Below, piece after piece: positions 6,418 through 12,380 of a stretch of DNA of 12,380 bases. The notes beneath the pieces were generated by a model that was not told the origin of the DNA, searched no databases, and was given only the letters and a program-made list of their open reading frames with translations. The DNA comes from Azoarcus sp. Lineage in GTDB: Bacteria; Pseudomonadota; Gammaproteobacteria; Burkholderiales; Rhodocyclaceae. The position numbers and the translations under genes are program-made. The stretch covers positions 1-12,380 of the forward strand of contig JAITWP010000320.1 in assembly GCA_031285365.1 (NCBI GenBank), in the 5' to 3' direction. How positions within the stretch are numbered: position 1 is the first letter of the stretch; each line of letters opens with the position of its first letter.

Positions 6418-8535
6418 TCATCCAAAATTTTCCATTTTTATCACCCTGTCCAAGGCACTAGCTACGCCGGGGCGGTGGGTTACATAGATTTGGGTGCACT
6501 TGATTTTCTTTAAGTTGCCAATAACCCGCAACTCGGTGGCTTCGTCCAGTTGGCTCGTCGCTTCATCGAAAATTAGTAGCCTTGGTCGCTTATACAGTGC
6601 CCTTGCAATGAAAATCCTTTGTCTCTGTCCTCCGCTGAAGGTCGAACCCAAATCGCCAACAGGAGTGTTATAACCCAACGGCATACGCAGAATGTCCGCA
6701 TGGATATCAGCAGCGCTGGCACAATGGTATACATGCTCGATATCTATCTTCCACGAGAAGCAGGAAATATTTTCGAGAATAGTGCCATCGAGAAGCAGGT
6801 CATCTTGAAAGACAGCGGAAAGGATGTCCCGGTAGTGTGCGGAAGTAATAATGGCGCAGCCATCAGCTGTAATTGTTCCCTCAACGGGAGAGAGAATACC
6901 AATCAAGCAGGAGAGTAATGTGGTTTTGCCACAGCCACTAGGCCCCACGATCGCAATTCTTTCTCCAGGTACAACGGACAGATTGACGTCTTTGAATATG
7001 TAGTCTCCATCAGGCACGTACTTGAAGGCAAGGTGGGCGACTTCCAGGCTGCAAGGCCCCGTACTTGTTTTAAGATCATGGCTGAAGAGATCATCGGCGG
7101 TAGGAGAACGTAATTGGTCCCCTCTCTTTGCAAGGACGATATCCGCCACCCGATCTAAATCCACCCGCAATAGCTTTAGTTTAAGAATGGCCTCAAGAGA
7201 TTCATTTGCGGAGGTCGAAAAAATAAGTTTAAAAGACAGAAATGCCATCAACATCCCGGTCGACATAAGATCGTTTAAAACTATGATAACGCCAAGACAG
7301 AGGGTAATCAGGTAGTCCAGTTTGGTGACGGCGTCGATTAAAGTAGAAAAATACAGGATTCTGGAGTCTAGCTTCACGTTGTTTGTCAAGTATTCCAGAT
7401 AAAAATCCTGCCATTTTTCTGCTCGTGATGTTTCCATCTGAAAAATTTTAATGGCTCTATAGGACCGAATGATGTCCATGAGCGTCGATGCCATATTCGA
7501 GGTGGATACTTGAATATCCGTCAACAGGGCATGTCTTTTTGGATAAAAAAGGATCCTGATGACTATGGATACAAGCGAGGAGGCGATCGCCAGCGCGGCG
7601 AGAGGAAGGTTGTAACTGAGCAGAATTGTCAAGCTGATAACCAGCATGAGAGCGTTGATCAATAACCTTGGTGCGTTTTGATATATAGTACCTTGTATAT
7701 TTCCCAGTACGCTGAACCTCGTTACGATGTCTCCTGTATTCCGGCTTTGGTAGTATGCGAACGGGAGCCTGATGAGGTGAGAAAGAACTTTGGTATTTAG
7801 GTTATATTTGACGATTGTAGAAATTTTTATGATAAATAACTCGCGCAATAACGAGATTACTATCTGGGTGGTAGTCACCAGGAAGAACCCAATAGCTAAA
7901 ACCACTAAGAGATTCAGGTCTCTTTTTGAAATAATCTCATCCAGCGCGAATTGGAGGAAAATGGGTTGTGCGCCGATCAGTATCTGACTTCCTAGAGCAA
8001 GAACGGAGATCGTGATCAAGGCATTTCTCAATCCTTCGATGCCCTTGAACAAGTCCCTGGCGCTGAGCTTTCCCCCTTCTGGAATTGAAAATTCACCCTC
8101 TTTATCATTTACGATGGCTATGCTGGAATATCGATTAGTTGCGGAGTTGCTTTTGATCTTCCTTAAGCCAGCAGCAGGGTCGTGAATAACGATTTCACGA
8201 CGGCTTGCGCTTTTTAGTACAACAAAGTGCTCATTGCCCCAGTAGAGAATTGCCGGAAGGTTCAACTCCTTTAAGTTTTTGAACTCGACTTTAGCTGGAA
8301 TCAGATGCAAACCGATTTTGCCACCTGTTTCAACGAGATCTTTTATCGATAAACCCGTCGAAGAAACTGGGAATTTCCTCTTGAGCGAGGCTAGTGAGTG
8401 ATTCAAGCCATGGTACTGACTCAACATGGCTAAGCATGCCAAGCTACAATCATTCTCCGCTCTCTGAAAAACAAGCGGGAGTTTGTCGTTGATCCGCATG
8501 GCTGGGTCAATTTGCTGCTCCAACCTACTATTCAT
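6418..8535 (-). CDS. Peptidase-containing ABC exporter (C39 domain, CvaB type)
   Basis: This 705-residue bacteriocin-type exporter both cuts a double-glycine leader and pumps out the core peptide. The N-terminal C39 peptidase is complete: Q24 and Cys30 in QRAENDCSLACLAMLSQYHG, His103 in NEHFVVL, and Asp119 in IHDPAAG. The membrane domain spans about residues 165-440. The nucleotide-binding domain has Walker A GPSGCGKT (531-538), signature FSGGQRQR (633-640), Walker B LLIFDEAT (653-660) and a switch histidine in VTHRPG. The intact catalytic residues predict a GG-leader substrate, and such a peptide is encoded at 11100-11279. The start codon overlaps the stop of the adaptor gene (TAATG at 8533-8537), indicating translational coupling. 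Length is normal for the family. Confidence 0.97.
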   Translation of the reverse strand: MNSRLEQQIDPAMRINDKLPLVFQRAENDCSLACLAMLSQYHGLNHSLASLKRKFPVSSTGLSIKDLVETGGKIGLHLIPAKVEFKNLKELNLPAILYWGNEHFVVLKSASRREIVIHDPAAGLRKIKSNSATNRYSSIAIVNDKEGEFSIPEGGKLSARDLFKGIEGLRNALITISVLALGSQILIGAQPIFLQFALDEIISKRDLNLLVVLAIGFFLVTTTQIVISLLRELFIIKISTIVKYNLNTKVLSHLIRLPFAYYQSRNTGDIVTRFSVLGNIQGTIYQNAPRLLINALMLVISLTILLSYNLPLAALAIASSLVSIVIRILFYPKRHALLTDIQVSTSNMASTLMDIIRSYRAIKIFQMETSRAEKWQDFYLEYLTNNVKLDSRILYFSTLIDAVTKLDYLITLCLGVIIVLNDLMSTGMLMAFLSFKLIFSTSANESLEAILKLKLLRVDLDRVADIVLAKRGDQLRSPTADDLFSHDLKTSTGPCSLEVAHLAFKYVPDGDYIFKDVNLSVVPGERIAIVGPSGCGKTTLLSCLIGILSPVEGTITADGCAIITSAHYRDILSAVFQDDLLLDGTILENISCFSWKIDIEHVYHCASAADIHADILRMPLGYNTPVGDLGSTFSGGQRQRIFIARALYKRPRLLIFDEATSQLDEATELRVIGNLKKIKCTQIYVTHRPGVASALDRVIKMENFG

Positions 8536-9749
8536 TATTGGCTCTCTCCGCCGAACAGCGCTGCTATCAAGCGGGCGTAGACTTTTTTATGATCGATGGT
8601 GATCGATGATGAAATTTCCACGCCTTGATTGAGTGATATTGAGCCCTTGAAGGCATCACCCTGGTCAAAAAGGGGAATCACCGTAGCCACTACTACAGGT
8701 GTAGAGTCTGCAACTGGGAATGCAGAAATTTCTCCTGCATCGAAGGCTGTCTTCGATATGGCGTCGATGTGGCCCTTGATAGGGTATGCGTCGTTATAGA
8801 TGACGGATCGTATGTTCAGGTCGACGACAGCGCCTGTATTCAGCCTCCCCGCGAGTTCGGCGGGAATCAACAGTTTGATTTTTATTCTGTCGTCCGTTGG
8901 GGCTATCGCCAAAAGCAATCTCTCTGAGGCTGGGGCGGCAACACTCAGCCTTTGTCCCTCGAAGGTATGGATATAGTCGATGACCCCATTTGAGGGGGCT
9001 CTAATGACGGCGCCGTGTCTTTCCTCCAGTTTTGACAGCTCGGCCTGCTTGTTCGTCAATGACACATGTAGAATCGATAGTGAACTTTGTAGCTCCACCT
9101 CCTTGGTCGAGATCATCAATTCGTTGCTTTCGATATCGTTGACAAGCGCTTCACCCCGGGATCTGATTTCGATCATCTCGATTTCGGCGTTGATTCGTTC
9201 CAACTGAATTGCTTCAATGTCTTTGCTCGACAAATAACCGTCCTTGGCAAGCGCTAGAGCTGTCTCCAATTTGTCTTTGATAAGCGTATATTTTTCGAGA
9301 TGCGCCTGTTCCTGGGCGGAATTATTCTTTACATCCATGCGTGCCTTACTAATCGACAAGTTCAAGGATTTTATTTCATAAGAATTCTTTTGAGTCTCGG
9401 CTCTGCTCTGTTCCAGAATTTGGCTGATCTCATACTTTGTCGTTTGTATGAGGCTCTCGGCAACGAAGTCATCTTCCTCGCTTTGAACGATCTTCAACAG
9501 CTTATCCCCTATGGAGACTATATCTCCTTCTGATGCATAAATCTCGGCAACGACACCTTCCGAAGGCGTGAAAATCTTTATATGCCTTTCGTAGCTTTCA
9601 ATCCAGCCTACGGCATCGAACCGCTCGGGGTAATCAAGATTCAGCAGGTAAATGGCAAGAATAGGGAGAAATATGAACGTAAATATCATGCCGTAGGCCA
9701 GGGAGGCCGGCGGTTTGACGGAGATTTTTTTGGATTGGCTAAATTGCAT
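8535..9749 (-). CDS. HlyD/CvaA-family periplasmic adaptor (membrane fusion protein)
   Basis: This 404-residue adaptor connects the inner-membrane exporter to an outer-membrane channel (TolC type, not encoded here). After a short cytosolic segment there is one membrane helix (about residues 17-37, rich in F, I and L). A first lipoyl half-motif follows (TPSEGVVAEIYASEGDIVSI, 61-80), then long coiled-coil sequence (about 100-245) containing the family-typical DGYLSSKDIEAIQ. The second lipoyl half is IRAPSNGVIDYI (249-260), followed by a beta-barrel part. I choose the ATG at 9749, which gives a normal N-terminus (MQFSQSKK). A GTG at 9806 in the same frame would add 19 basic residues and cannot be excluded. 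AGGAG lies almost against the ATG, GAGGAA about 10 bases before it. Its stop overlaps the exporter start. Confidence 0.92.
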   Translation of the reverse strand: MQFSQSKKISVKPPASLAYGMIFTFIFLPILAIYLLNLDYPERFDAVGWIESYERHIKIFTPSEGVVAEIYASEGDIVSIGDKLLKIVQSEEDDFVAESLIQTTKYEISQILEQSRAETQKNSYEIKSLNLSISKARMDVKNNSAQEQAHLEKYTLIKDKLETALALAKDGYLSSKDIEAIQLERINAEIEMIEIRSRGEALVNDIESNELMISTKEVELQSSLSILHVSLTNKQAELSKLEERHGAVIRAPSNGVIDYIHTFEGQRLSVAAPASERLLLAIAPTDDRIKIKLLIPAELAGRLNTGAVVDLNIRSVIYNDAYPIKGHIDAISKTAFDAGEISAFPVADSTPVVVATVIPLFDQGDAFKGSISLNQGVEISSSITIDHKKVYARLIAALFGGESQ

Positions 9750-9773
9750 GCTCCTGTGATTCCTCGGCTTCCG

Positions 9774-9788
9774 GCGCCTATAAGGCGC
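9774..9788. repeat. Small GC-rich hairpin before the adaptor gene
   Basis: Perfect arms GCGCCT (9774-9779) and AGGCGC (9783-9788) are separated by ATA. If the adaptor starts at the ATG (9749), the hairpin lies in the untranslated gap behind the thioredoxin-fusion gene and may affect mRNA processing or stability. If the GTG at 9806 is used, it falls inside the coding sequence and may have no separate role. Confidence 0.45.
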
Positions 9789-9877
9789 ATGAAGCTGTTG
9801 ACGCACCTACACCCACCAGTCTATGCGAATTTCGCGTTTCCATTGCGGCAAAGGCGCGCGTTTGACGCCTGATGGAA

Positions 9878-10927
9878 TTAAAAGGCCTTGGTGTTTTTTA
9901 ACCAAGGAGTGGCATGGCCTTGCTGTATGTAGTCAAGCAATTCTTTTGTTTCAACGAAACCCACCGCGAAGTCGCTGAAAACCAGGTGCGCTTCATTGAT
10001 GTAAAAAGCTGAGGGAAAGCCATAGAAGCGCAGTGATGAACGGATATTATCGGCTTTGTCCAGGTATATATTTTCCATTTTCGTTTCATGGCATAACTCG
10101 AGAAATGGTCTAGGTTGTCCACCGTATATGAACATAACCCCGGAAGGATTTTGGCTTTCTTCTATGTACGCAGGGAGGCTCTGCAATATATCTTTGCAGT
10201 GGTGACACCCTTCTTTCAGGTAAACAATGACGGTCCCCTTGTTTTTCTCCAAAACAGATTCAAGTAGAACCTCGTCGAAGTCTTTGTTGATCAGTGGTTT
10301 CCCACTTATGTCCTTGTCGATGTTGATGCCGGATGGCGGCGGTTTTATGCCTCGATCAGCCAAAAAGCTATCCAGTCCCGCGAGTTCCTTCTTTAAGCCC
10401 TTGTAGTGGTCCAAAAGAAGCACCTGCAACGCAAAAATGAAGGACAGGGCTAACAGATTGAATTTGAATGCATGCGTCAACCACGGCATGTTTTCCTGGG
10501 CAATGGCCATCTGGGAGCCGTTGATAAATCCAAAGTAGGAAAACACCAGAAAGGCAACGATAAGGGTGGTATTCAGTAATAGTCGCGATCTCTTGGAGAG
10601 ATTAATTTTAACGATCTCCTTAATTGCAAAGCATTCACATGCGGCACCGCTATCTGTTGCTGGAGTTTCATATAGATAAAGGGTATATAGAGTAAGCAGG
10701 ACGGCGCCATATAGGCCACCCCAGGGCACGGCTGAGTCGGTGAAGAGAAGCGCTATAACCAAAAGTTCCTGCAGTAATACAAAGCCAGGAGAGACCCTAA
10801 ATTGGGTAAAAGGCAAAAGAAGTGTTTTCGACGAAAACTTTGCATGATTTACAGATTTTGAAAGCATGGAATATAGAAAAATCTGAACAAATAAAAATCT
10901 GAAAATCAAAAAAATAGAGGCCGCCAT
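9878..10927 (-). CDS. MauE/DoxX-like membrane protein fused to a thioredoxin-fold domain
   Basis: This 349-residue protein joins two modules. The N-terminal part (about 1-175) has several hydrophobic helices and resembles MauE-type redox membrane proteins. It includes PGFVLLQELLVIALLF and a Cys-x-Cys-Phe element (ACECF, Cys97 and Cys99) where MauE proteins carry a conserved C-x-C-F-G. The C-terminal part (about 205-345) is thioredoxin-like: VIVYLKEGCHHC with a CHHC active site (Cys241, Cys244), and a cis-proline-type FPSAFYI (304-310). CxxC plus cis-proline indicate disulfide exchange. Placed between the Cys-rich peptide gene and its exporter, it is a good candidate to form or reshuffle the peptide's disulfides, or to keep its cysteines reduced. 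That role is inference, and an immunity function is an alternative. The ATG at 10927 follows a weak GAGCGGG site. The stop lies 71 bases before the adaptor's GTG alternative. Confidence 0.82.
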   Translation of the reverse strand: MAASIFLIFRFLFVQIFLYSMLSKSVNHAKFSSKTLLLPFTQFRVSPGFVLLQELLVIALLFTDSAVPWGGLYGAVLLTLYTLYLYETPATDSGAACECFAIKEIVKINLSKRSRLLLNTTLIVAFLVFSYFGFINGSQMAIAQENMPWLTHAFKFNLLALSFIFALQVLLLDHYKGLKKELAGLDSFLADRGIKPPPSGINIDKDISGKPLINKDFDEVLLESVLEKNKGTVIVYLKEGCHHCKDILQSLPAYIEESQNPSGVMFIYGGQPRPFLELCHETKMENIYLDKADNIRSSLRFYGFPSAFYINEAHLVFSDFAVGFVETKELLDYIQQGHATPWLKNTKAF

Positions 10928-11040
10928 GCTGTTGCCCGCTCAGTTTTATATTTTTTAATTTTAATAAGTAAATTCCGGATATGATAGATGTTTAATTTTC
11001 AGCAATTAGTTGATATTGTTATAATGAGAAATCTAACATT
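10928..11040 (-). promoter_or_regulatory. AT-rich gap, likely promoter region for the export/modification genes
   Basis: The stretch between the terminator and the MauE-thioredoxin gene is very AT-rich (one 60-base line has 13 G or C) and has no open frame of note. On the minus strand TTTACT and TATAAA are separated by 16 bases just upstream of the ATG, and other TATAAC/TATCAT-like boxes occur further up. Because a strong terminator closes the peptide transcript at 11043, the genes downstream probably need a promoter here or rely on read-through. The exact boxes are uncertain. Confidence 0.35.
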
Positions 11041-11042
11041 CT

Positions 11043-11078
11043 AAAAAGTGCCTATATGCTTAATCAGCACACAGGCAC
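11043..11078 (-). terminator. Strong Rho-independent terminator directly after the peptide gene
   Basis: On the minus strand, arms GTGCCTGTGTGCT and AGCATATAGGCAC (11066-11078 and 11048-11060) form a 13-bp stem with two G-U pairs and a 5-base loop, followed by TTTTT (11047-11043). It begins about 20 bases after the stop of the Cys-rich peptide gene. It would give the peptide its own short abundant transcript while letting limited read-through into the export genes, an arrangement common for bacteriocin precursors. Confidence 0.85.
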
Positions 11079-11099
11079 CTATGAACAACTACCGGAAGG

Positions 11100-11279
11100 C
11101 TATGCCCAACACGCAGTGGTATTGATCGTGAAGCAATTACAAGTACCTACAAGGCATATCTGAAGTACACCAGGGCCGCAGCATGTTTCCGTACACTCAG
11201 GGCAGGCACCGCTACCTCCCTGGAGATGCTCAGCTTCGTATTCGGATAGCTTCTTTAAAGTATCCATAGACAATTCCAT
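11100..11279 (-). CDS. Double-glycine-leader, cysteine-rich bacteriocin-like precursor peptide
   Basis: This 59-residue peptide was found by direct reading of the minus strand. The leader (residues 1-22) ends in LSEYEAEHLQGG, which fits the C39-exporter leader pattern LSxxELxxIxGG at every fixed position except Ala for Leu. Cleavage is predicted after Gly22. The 37-residue core opens SGACPECTETCCGPG and later has QICLVGTCNCF, ending TACWA. Its eight cysteines are residues 26, 29, 33, 34, 42, 47, 49 and 57, an even number that could form four disulfides. It is also rich in Thr and Gly and has a single Trp. The ATG at 11279 has AGAGGA 8 bases upstream, and a strong terminator follows the TAG. 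Its partner exporter lies in the same cluster. I do not recognise the core as a known family. A metal-binding peptide (CPEC resembles a zinc knuckle) is an alternative. Confidence 0.88.
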   Translation of the reverse strand: MELSMDTLKKLSEYEAEHLQGGSGACPECTETCCGPGVLQICLVGTCNCFTINTTACWA

Positions 11280-11287
11280 AAGCGTAA

Positions 11288-11293
11288 TCCTCT
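11288..11293 (-). promoter_or_regulatory. Ribosome binding site AGAGGA of the precursor gene
   Basis: AGAGGA on the minus strand lies 8 bases before the ATG at 11279. It is one of the better Shine-Dalgarno matches on the minus strand here, and it decides the start in favour of this ATG over the in-frame ATG at codon 5. Confidence 0.75.
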
Positions 11294-11329
11294 GCTATAA
11301 GATATTAATGTTACTGCTGCTTCGCGGAC

Positions 11330-11367
11330 GTTGGAACATGAAGCTCTGGAATTGTTCCAACTTTTTT
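11330..11367. promoter_or_regulatory. Inverted repeat upstream of the precursor gene (operator, leader hairpin or plus-strand terminator)
   Basis: Perfect 9-bp arms GTTGGAACA (11330-11338) and TGTTCCAAC (11353-11361) enclose 14 bases and are followed on the plus strand by TTTTTT (11362-11367). Read on plus, this is a terminator-like structure, although no plus-strand gene ends here. Read on minus, it sits in the likely 5' leader of the peptide mRNA, where an alternative TGGAA-CAA-TTCCA hairpin would compete with the long one. It may also be a protein-binding operator. The sequence does not decide between these. Confidence 0.6.
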
Positions 11368-11389
11368 AAGATATCATAATCGCGACAAT

Positions 11390-11431
11390 AATGTACCATA
11401 CCGTAAGGTAAAATATAGATGGCGGTACATT
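11390..11431. promoter_or_regulatory. Second inverted repeat with GGTA/TACC half-sites, probable operator/promoter region
   Basis: Arms AATGTACC (11390-11397) and GGTACATT (11424-11431) are perfect complements 26 bases apart. Between them lies a smaller palindrome TACC-GTAA-GGTA (11399-11410). The cluster of TACC/GGTA half-sites in an AT-rich gap just behind the FtsX-type gene looks like a regulator-binding region for the peptide gene. TATATT and TATGAT sequences on the minus strand could be -10 boxes, but I find no convincing -35 partner. Confidence 0.45.
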
Positions 11432-11447
11432 TGAAAGTATTAGGAAA

Positions 11448-12380
11448 TCACTCGTAGCGCAAAGCTCGCGCGGGCCGCGAGCCAGCTGCGGTGAATACCG
11501 TGGCGCTCACGGTGAGCGAAACGATGAGGCCGACGAGCAATGCAGCAACAAGGCAGACGAGCGGCAGCCACCAGCGGTCGATCTGATAAGGAAAGCGCTC
11601 GAGCCAGCGCAACATGGCCCAGAGCGCTAAGGGCCATGCCAAGAGATTGGCCCACACTACCGGCTTGCCGAACTGTGTTAGAAACACCAGCACGATGCTG
11701 CCGAACTCGCCGCCCAATACGCTACGGATGCCGATTTCCTTGGTGCGGCGCCGGGCGTCGAAGGCAACGAGTCCGTAGAGGCCTAAGCAGGACACCAGTA
11801 TCGCCAGCGCCGAAAACCCCAGCAGCAGGCGTCCTTCCCTCTGCTCTCTTTCGAATATCTGCCGTACGTTGTTTTCCGCGAAAATAACAACTGGCTGGCC
11901 GACACCGCCAACGTCGCGCCAGGCACGCTCCAGGTTGCCCGCGATGGTCGGCATGATTTCCGGGCGCACCTTCAGCGTGAGATACCAGCCAGTATCCGTG
12001 TCCAGTTCGTAGATTTCGTTGTGTGGCGGCGCGAGCAGTGAGCTGAACTGGTTGTCGGCGATGACGCCGATGATTTCCGTTGAGGATTTCCGCCCATAGC
12101 TATCGATCAGCGCTCCTACGGCGTCGGTAGGACTTGGAAACCCTAAGGCCCTGCTCGTCGACTCATTGATGACGAGCCGCTGGTTTTCTACACCAGGCGA
12201 GGCGGGTTGTGTACCCGTCGGCGGCTCACTTGCTCTGGCACCATCAAGTGCTATGTCATACAGGCGACCGGCAGCCAGGCGCATGTCGTATATTGAAAAA
12301 AAATCGTAGCCGATGCGGTAGGTCTGGACGCTGATGCTTTTCACCTCCTCGCCTCGGCCTAACATCTGGGTAAGCATAGC
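11448..12380 (-). CDS. MacB/FtsX-type ABC transporter permease, C-terminal part (runs off right edge)
   Basis: At least 310 codons of an FtsX/MacB-family permease are visible, and the frame stays open to the right edge, so the N-terminus lies outside. The first ~180 residues are a periplasmic MacB-like domain (LVINESTSRALGF, IIGVIADNQFSSL). Next comes a membrane helix (about 184-206), the cytoplasmic motif ARRRTKEIGIRSVLGG (208-223) typical of FtsX domains, two more helices (about 226-255 and 270-296), and the family-typical end RPARALRYE. Such proteins export peptides, lipoproteins or drugs, or transmit force across the membrane. This gene is clearly GC-richer than the peptide cluster (one 60-base line has 41 G or C) and probably belongs to the resident chromosome. 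A role in immunity or export for the peptide cannot be excluded but has no support here. Confidence 0.93.
   Translation of the reverse strand, partial: AMLTQMLGRGEEVKSISVQTYRIGYDFFSIYDMRLAAGRLYDIALDGARASEPPTGTQPASPGVENQRLVINESTSRALGFPSPTDAVGALIDSYGRKSSTEIIGVIADNQFSSLLAPPHNEIYELDTDTGWYLTLKVRPEIMPTIAGNLERAWRDVGGVGQPVVIFAENNVRQIFEREQREGRLLLGFSALAILVSCLGLYGLVAFDARRRTKEIGIRSVLGGEFGSIVLVFLTQFGKPVVWANLLAWPLALWAMLRWLERFPYQIDRWWLPLVCLVAALLVGLIVSLTVSATVFTAAGSRPARALRYE

Noticed and set aside
9807..9877. Terminator between the thioredoxin fusion and the adaptor gene (AGGCG...CGCCTTT)
   Set aside because: The stem is only 5 bp with a 9-base loop and three T residues, too weak to call, and the genes look co-transcribed.
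11056..11163. Plus-strand 35-codon frame antisense to the peptide gene
   Set aside because: It overlaps the terminator stem and the core of the precursor gene, has no good ribosome site, and its product is featureless.
11100..11279. Reading the Cys-rich peptide as a zinc-ribbon regulator
   Set aside because: CPEC alone resembles a zinc knuckle, but the spacing of the other cysteines does not form a second matching pair, and the GG leader plus exporter context favours an exported peptide. It is kept only as an alternative.

Overview
The window looks like a piece of a Gram-negative, probably gammaproteobacterial chromosome. It has an HlyD-type periplasmic adaptor, a Tat-type lipoprotein signal and a MacB/FtsX-type permease ending in a PARALRYE-like tail. 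A heptamer tandem repeat and the FtsX-type gene would suit the Xanthomonadales/Lysobacterales, but that is only a guess. Base composition is uneven. One 60-base line inside the FtsX-type gene is about 68% GC. Lines in the centre are about 35% (serine hydrolase-like gene) and 22% (the gap at 10981-11040), and a line in the left-hand transporter is about 53%. The central genes therefore look acquired.

Layout. 1-447 is non-coding: a (GTGGCTT)7 repeat and a plus-strand terminator. Nearly everything else lies on the minus strand, read right to left. After the 3' part of an FtsX-type permease (11448 to the right edge) comes a 168-bp regulatory gap. Then comes a 59-residue gene, found by reading the minus strand directly, at 11100-11279. 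It encodes a textbook double-glycine leader (LSEYEAEHLQGG) and a core with eight cysteines. A strong terminator follows. The next genes are a MauE-like membrane protein fused to a thioredoxin fold (CHHC), an HlyD/CvaA-type adaptor, a C39 peptidase-containing ABC exporter, a beta-lactamase-fold protein whose catalytic serine is a cysteine, a free-standing adenylation domain, and a three-gene SsuABC/TauABC-type importer. The only plus-strand gene in the middle encodes a free-standing 83-residue peptidyl carrier protein. It is convergent with the hydrolase gene, and its start codon overlaps that of the divergent adenylation gene in the tetranucleotide CATG.

How it may work (inference). The small gene encodes a ribosomal peptide whose leader is cut and whose core is exported by the C39 transporter with the HlyD adaptor. 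The MauE-thioredoxin protein would handle its cysteines. The A domain plus carrier protein would activate a small acid as a thioester. The cytosolic CxxK beta-lactamase-fold protein is a candidate acyl- or aminoacyl-transferase (or hydrolase) acting on that thioester, perhaps decorating the peptide. The importer may bring in the building block. A ribosomal, exported, Cys-rich peptide combined with a minimal A/PCP/Cys-hydrolase module is the part most likely to be a new system. No radical SAM, LanM, YcaO, phosphopantetheinyl transferase or evident immunity gene is visible in the window.
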